Below, piece after piece: positions 58,684-64,000 of a stretch of DNA of 64,000 nucleotides. Numbering within the stretch: the first letter of the stretch is position 1; every line of letters starts with the position of its first letter. This stretch comes from CAVYGM01 sp963768025 (lineage in GTDB: Bacteria > Bacteroidota > Bacteroidia > Cytophagales > Spirosomataceae): NCBI GenBank assembly GCA_963768025.1, contig CAVYGM010000019.1, positions 159,002-223,001 of the forward strand. The letters are read 5' to 3'. The position numbers were made by a program, and so were the translations under genes. Under the pieces are notes generated by a model. That model was not told the DNA's origin. It saw only the letters and a list, made by a program, of their open reading frames with translations, and searched no databases.

Positions 58684-61600
58684 ATGAAAAACCGTTTACT
58701 TATGCTGGTACTGATTGCGCTGGTAATGGGTCATTTTCCCCGGCTGGCGAAGTCGCAGGTATTTGCCCGAAACCAACGAACCATCTCTTCGTCTCGTTCT
58801 GAACCACGGTTGGCCAAAAAGAAACTGACGGCCGTGCTGCAGGAGCTTAAGGAGTATTACAAAGTGGATATTGTGTATTTTGACAACGTAGTCAAAAATA
58901 TGGAAGTAGTAGCAGACAAAGTGGACACTAACCAGAAACTGGAAAAGAACCTGGATGCTATTCTGCGACCCCACGGACTGCGCTATAAAAAAACCAAAAC
59001 GGGTGCCTATGTGGTGATCCCAAAAGAGGAGGTAAGGCCAGGACCCAAGGAAAGTCAAAGCACCGACACCCCAAATGAGCAGGCTTCAACCCTACCGTTT
59101 AGTGCCGAAACGGAGGTTGTGTCCACAGAAACACCAAAGCCCGAAGTTCTGGTACGTGCCGTCACAGGTTCTGTATTGGACGAAAACAGGGCCGGACTTC
59201 CGGGAGTAAGCGTGGTCATTAAGGGCACTACCCGCGGTACCACTACGAATACGGAAGGAAAATTCGAACTGGATATTCCCGATGCACAAGTTTCCGGCAC
59301 CGTGCTGGTATTCAGTTTTGTGGGCTACAAAAGCCAGGAAGTAGCGCTGGGCACTAAAACTAACCTTAGCATCGTGATGGAGCCCGAAAGTAAAGCTCTG
59401 AACGAAATAGTGGTAGTAGGCTATGGCACTCAGAAAGCGAAGGACCTGACCGGTGCCGTAGCTACCATCAATCAGGAGGTAGTAAAGGAATTGCCCGTAG
59501 CTACCCTGGATCAGAAGATGATCGGACAGGTAGCAGGGGTACAGATTACGCAGCCTTCGGGCTCGCCCGGTGGGGGTACCTCCGTACGGATCCGGGGGAG
59601 CGGCTCACTGGGGGCTGGCAACGAACCCCTGTACGTCATTGATGGTATGCCCTACTCGGCGGGCCTAAACCAGAACCTAAACCCGCTGATGTTGATCAAC
59701 CCCAACGATATCGAGTCCATAACGATCCTGAAAGACGCCTCTTCTACGGCTATTTACGGATCAAGAGGTGCCAATGGGGTAATTCTGATCAATACCAAGA
59801 AAGGTTCCTTCAACCGCACCCAGGTTACGTTTTCGACCATGATGGGTGTGCAGCAGGTACCTCAGCAGGGCCGCCCCAACCTGATGGGGCAGCGTGATTT
59901 TGCCGATTACCAGCGCAACAAAATTGATATTGCCGTGCGCCGGTCAGAAAACCGCGCCGCCACCCTGAACGACTACCCTGTGGAGTACCGCGACCTGGAC
60001 AAATTGCAGGGCAAGGGCACGGACTGGTACGACTTGCTGCTACGCGACGCCGCCATCCGCGACTACAACGTAAGCGTACAAAAAGGCTCGGAAGATTCGC
60101 GCATGGATTTCAGCCTGGGCTACTTCAAACAGGACGGAGTACTAAAATACACCGGCGTGGAGCGTTACAGCAGCAAGCTGAGCATGGAGTCTAGCCTAGG
60201 CAAAAGGGTGACCGTGGGCGCTACCGTGCAGCCTACTTTTATCAAGCAAAACCGAACTAATACCAACTCCAACCGGGAGGACGTAATCGGGGTAGCCAAC
60301 TGGGCCAACCCGCTCACCTCGCCCTATGATGCCAACGGCGACCTGCTGCCCTACGTGCGTTCTCCGCAAAGCAAGTACCACTCGGCGTGGAGTTTTGCCA
60401 ATCCGCTGTTTGTGCTGCGCGAAACCAGCCAAACCCAGGAGCAGTTTCAGAACCTCGGCTCGGCCTACGTGCAGTGGGACATTACTCCCAATCTGGTGGC
60501 CCGTACCTCCCTCAACACCATCTGGTCTACGTCCAAATTTACGTCGTTCACGCCTAGTACCGTAGGCGGCTCCAACCGTCCGCCCGTGGCAGGAACCGGG
60601 GCCTCGTCCAATTCGCGGGCGGAAACCTTTAACTGGCTGATCGAAAACACCCTCACCTACAACAAGGCCTTCGGCAACCACCGGATCAACGTACTGGCGG
60701 GATACACTACCCAAAAGAATACCGGTACCAGCATTAACCTCAACGCCAGCCCCTACGCCAACGACCTGATTCAAACCATCAACGCCGCTCAGGCCATCAG
60801 CACCTGGGATCAGAATGTAAACGAGTGGAGTATCCTCTCGTATCTGGGTCGGATCAACTACAACTACCAGGACAAGTACCTGCTGACCGCCACCATCCGT
60901 TCCGACGGTTCGTCGCGCTTTGGAGCTCAACAACCGCTATGCTACCTTCCCGTCTATTGCGGGTGCCTGGCGGGTATCGAAGGAAAACTTCCTGGCCAAC
61001 AACAAAGTCATCAGTTCGCTTAAGCTGCGGGCCAGCTATGGTACCAGCGGCAACAACAACATCGGTAACTATTCGCATCTCGCCAATATCAACGCCGGGT
61101 CTTACGTATTTGCAAACAACCTGGTTACGGCTTCGTTCGTGGGCTTGTCCAATCCCTTCCTGACCTGGGAGGAGTCTAGCCAGATAGACGCGGGCATGGA
61201 TCTGGAACTATTCAAAAGTAACCTACTGTTGACGGTGGACTTTTACAACCGTAAGAGCAAAAATATGCTCCTCAACGATGTCATACCGGCCATTACGGGC
61301 TTTACCTCTCAGATTGTCAACAAAGGCAACGTCCGTAACCGGGGGATCGAGGTTTCATTGGGTGGTAGCCCCATCAACCGGGCCATCCGCTGGGACGTTA
61401 ACGCCAACATCGCCTTCAACCGTAACTCGGTACTATCGCTCAACGACAACAGCGACCGCATCTTGTCCGGTAGCAACGATGGCAACCCTACCCACATCAG
61501 CGTGGTGGGCAAGCCCATCGGGCAGTTTTTTGGCTTTATCAACGATGGGGTCTACACCGCGGAAGATATCGCCAACCCCGAAATCATCAAGACACCGCAG

Positions 61601-62203
61601 GTGTACGAAGGAAACCCCAAATACCGCGATACCAACGGCGACGGCCTTGTGAGCGACCTGCTGGACTATACCATTATTGGCAATCCCCAGCCTAATTTTA
61701 TCTTTGGACTTTCCAATTCCCTTTCCTACAAGCGCTTCACGCTGGGCGTAATCATCAACGGCCAGCAGGGCGGACAGGTTATGAATGGGTTGCGCCAGTC
61801 TATTGATAACTTACAGGGCTTTTTCAACATACGGCAGGAGTGGGTCAACCGGTGGCGAAGCACGTCGGATCCTGGTAATGGTATGCTATCCGGCGTACCC
61901 AAACTTACCCCAAGCTGGGGGCACCGCGTTAACTCCCTGTGGGTAGAAGATGCCTCTTTCCTACGCATTGCCAACGTGAACATTGGGTACTCGCTACCGG
62001 AAGGGCTGATGAAAAAAACGGGTTTTATTCGCAGTGCCCGAATCTACGCCACCATCCAAAACCTAGCCATGTTTACCCGCTACGAAGGAGCCAATCCTGA
62101 AGCCCAGTCGCGCAATATTGACAATACCCTGTCGCCCGGCTTTGACATATCGTCCTATCCATTATCGAGGACCTCCTCTGTCGGGATTAACCTTTCATTC
62201 TGA
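58684..62203 (+). pseudogene. SusC/RagA-type TonB-dependent receptor with STN domain, one frameshift
   Basis: About 1,172 residues once an extra base near 60922-60925 is removed (SDGSSRFG-LNNRYATFPSI). After a signal peptide (MLVLIALVMGHFPRLAKSQ) comes an STN domain (KKLTAVLQELKEYYKVDIVY to KTKTGAYVVIPKEE, about 40-120). A linker, a carboxypeptidase-like domain (GSVLDENRAGLPGVSVVIKG), LNEIVVVGYGTQKAKDLTG and plug motifs (VRIRGSGSLGAGNEPLYVID; ITILKDASSTAIYGSRGANG) follow. The barrel ends SSVGINLSF. STN and position fit control by the sigma/FecR pair just upstream. Confidence 0.88.
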
Positions 62204-62245
62204 TTTCTCAGCTCATAAAGTCATTTATCTCAAAAGATTTTTGTA

Positions 62246-63724
62246 ATGAAAAAGATACTTTATATCCTGCTCATCGGCTTCCTGTCCTCCTGTTCCAATA
62301 ACTTTCTGGAACTGTACCCGAAGGACTCCCTGAACGAAGGCAACTTCTACCAATCCGAGGTAGAGTTCATACTCCTGGCCAACGGCTGTTACCTACCCAT
62401 GCGTGATTACGAGAAGAACACCCATTGGGTATTGGCCGAGCTAATTTCGGACAACGGTTCCAAGCAGAACAACATCCGCACCGGCGAAGCCTCGCGGGGC
62501 GTGATCGACCAGTTTATTCTGGGCTCCGACAATGCCGCCTACCGCGATTTCTGGAACCTGTCGTACAACGGCATCACGCGCTGCAACAAACTCCTCAGTG
62601 AGCTGGACCGCGAGGGGGTAGTTTTCTCCAAAGAATCCTACAAGGAACGCTCGGCTGGTGAAGCGCAGTTTTTACGAGCGCTGTACTACTTCAATCTCGT
62701 CCGCCAGTTCGGGGGTGTTCCATTGGTTATATCGCCCATTACGTCGCAGGAAGCCGTGGGTATTCAACGCGCTACCGAAGAGCAGGTCTATGACCAAATA
62801 TTGAAAGACCTGACCGAAGCCATAGGCCATTTTGCCAAAGCCACCGACGTGGAAGAAACTGGCCGCGCCAACCAATGGGCTGCGCAGGGTATGCTTGGCA
62901 AGGTATACCTGACGTTGAAAAAGTACCCCGAAGCGCAGCAGGCTCTATCGGCCGTGATAAGCTCCGGCAAGTACCGGCTGCTGGCCAACTACGCCGATCT
63001 GTTCGATCCTTCCAAGAAAGACTACGTGGAAACCATTTTCGCGATTCAGTACTCCGAAGCCAGTGCCGAAGTAGCCAATCAGTTTATTTTCCAGTTTGCA
63101 CCCCATACCTCCGGGGGTGCAGTCACCAAGCGGCCCAACATCAACATCGTCAACGCCGGCTGGAACCAGCCTACCGACGACCTGATCAAGGCGTTTGAGC
63201 CGGGAGATGCCCGCAAAAATGTGGCCATCGGTTATTGGACCGGGCTGGACTGGGACAACATCGTCCGGCCCATACCCTACCCCGCCAAGTACAAGGCCCC
63301 CCTCACGGCCCCCGACAACCGCGCCGGCGACAATTTCCCGATTCTGCGCTATGCAGATGTACTCCTAATGTACGCTGAGGTACTCAATGAGCAGGGCAAA
63401 ACCAGCGAAGCACTACCCTTTGTGCAGCAGGTACGCACCCGCGCTGGGCTCACCGCCCCGCTGGCGGGCCTTGACAAAACTGCTTTGCAAACGCTGATCG
63501 CCAAGGAGCGGCAGGTGGAACTGTGCTTTGAAAATCAGCGCTGGTATGACCTGAAACGGACCGGCAAAGCCATCGAAGTGATGACCGCCCACGGCAAACG
63601 GGAGATCGCCCAGAAATCCTTTTTGTTTGAGGGGGCCTATACAATCACTCCCAACAAACTATTGGCACCCATCCCCAGCAACGAGATTCTGGTCAATAAG
63701 CTAACCCAAAATCCGGGCTATTAA
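62246..63724 (+). CDS. SusD/RagB family glycan-binding lipoprotein (second sigma/FecR module)
   Basis: 492 residues with lipoprotein signal MKKILYILLIGFLSSC. SusD landmarks are AGEAQFLRALYYFNLVRQFG, ILRYADVLLMYAEVLNEQGK, KERQVELCFENQRWYDLKRT and KLLAPIPSNEILVNKLTQNP. It follows SusC by 42 bases. A sulfatase begins 101 bases further on, repeating the SusC-SusD-sulfatase order seen at 10-18 kb. Confidence 0.92.
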   Translation: MKKILYILLIGFLSSCSNNFLELYPKDSLNEGNFYQSEVEFILLANGCYLPMRDYEKNTHWVLAELISDNGSKQNNIRTGEASRGVIDQFILGSDNAAYRDFWNLSYNGITRCNKLLSELDREGVVFSKESYKERSAGEAQFLRALYYFNLVRQFGGVPLVISPITSQEAVGIQRATEEQVYDQILKDLTEAIGHFAKATDVEETGRANQWAAQGMLGKVYLTLKKYPEAQQALSAVISSGKYRLLANYADLFDPSKKDYVETIFAIQYSEASAEVANQFIFQFAPHTSGGAVTKRPNINIVNAGWNQPTDDLIKAFEPGDARKNVAIGYWTGLDWDNIVRPIPYPAKYKAPLTAPDNRAGDNFPILRYADVLLMYAEVLNEQGKTSEALPFVQQVRTRAGLTAPLAGLDKTALQTLIAKERQVELCFENQRWYDLKRTGKAIEVMTAHGKREIAQKSFLFEGAYTITPNKLLAPIPSNEILVNKLTQNPGY

Positions 63725-63825
63725 GCGCCTATTTTAGAGTAATTCAGCAATTTTTTGTCTTTATTTTTGGAGAAACGCACTTTTGGAACCGGTGCCGGTT
63801 TCAGAAGTTTCAAACCTAACCCCAT

Positions 63826-64000
63826 ATGAAAAAAACAGGCACTATACTGATGGCCTGCCTGGTTGTAGTCCTGACAACCAGCTCCATCCGCCCCGGCCAG
63901 AAGCCGGAGAAAAAACCCAACATCGTATATGTGCTCGTGGACCAGTGGCGGGCGCAGGCGTTTGGTTTTGCCGGAGATAAAAACGCCCATACCCCCACCC
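63826..64000 (+). CDS. Sulfatase, N-terminal part (cut by window edge)
   Basis: 58 residues are visible. The signal peptide (TGTILMACLVVVLTTSS) is followed by KKPNIVYVLVDQWRAQAFGF and NAHTPT, the standard start of S1 sulfatases with the first metal-binding Asp. The formylglycine Cys motif would lie just past the end. It continues the SusC-SusD-sulfatase order. Confidence 0.8.
   Translation, partial: MKKTGTILMACLVVVLTTSSIRPGQKPEKKPNIVYVLVDQWRAQAFGFAGDKNAHTPT

Noticed and set aside
1..64000. CRISPR arrays, tRNA or rRNA genes
   Set aside because: No regularly spaced direct repeats and no tRNA or rRNA sequence pattern was seen on either strand.

Overview
The window comes from a glycan-degrading Bacteroidota, most likely Cytophagales (Spirosomataceae-like). 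Supporting signs are four SusC/SusD pairs, two ECF sigma/FecR modules tied to SusC proteins with an STN domain, a type IX secretion sorting domain, DUF4249 and DUF4242 proteins, and hybrid two-component regulators. The genus cannot be fixed from the sequence alone. No tRNA, rRNA or CRISPR array was seen.

Layout. 1-8.0 kb: end of a carboxylesterase, a GH3 glycosidase, an exported beta-propeller protein, then a decayed stretch (TPR remnant, DUF4249 lipoprotein, a T9SS sorting-domain tail joined to a SusC fragment lacking both ends). 8.3-18.6 kb: sigma factor, FecR, STN-type SusC, SusD and two sulfatases. 18.6-41.2 kb: a pectin locus. One minus-strand operon reads SusC, SusD, beta-helix lipoprotein, GH28 polygalacturonase, CE8 pectinesterase, GH43. 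A second SusC/SusD pair follows, then a PL10 pectate lyase, a LacI-type regulator, tagaturonate reductase (uxaB) and an esterase. 41.4-44.1 kb: two sulfatases, the second broken, and an overlooked small membrane-protein gene. 44.2-48.0 kb: an AT-rich island with a LuxR-type ATPase regulator and two DUF4242 proteins. 48.1-55.2 kb: a TonB-dependent receptor and a three-gene signalling operon. 55.3-64 kb: an exported Gfo/Idh/MocA oxidoreductase, a second sigma/FecR/STN-SusC/SusD module and the start of another sulfatase.

How the genes fit together. In the pectin locus, CE8 would demethylate homogalacturonan, PL10 and GH28 cut the backbone, GH43 trims side chains, SusC/SusD import the oligomers and UxaB processes galacturonate-derived tagaturonate. 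Neither pectin SusC has an STN domain or an adjacent sigma/FecR pair. Instead, both SusC upstream regions carry copies of a 56-58 bp palindrome with LacI-like half-sites, next to a lacI-type gene. The two sulfatase-linked SusC genes both have STN domains and their own sigma/FecR pair. The window therefore shows two different control schemes.

A warning on sequence quality. About two dozen single-base frame breaks interrupt otherwise convincing genes, many at short homopolymers, and one pair in the pectinesterase cancels out. Unpolished sequence is the simplest explanation, so genes marked pseudogene for this reason may be intact in the organism. The SusC/T9SS junction and the sulfatase next to the island look like real rearrangements.
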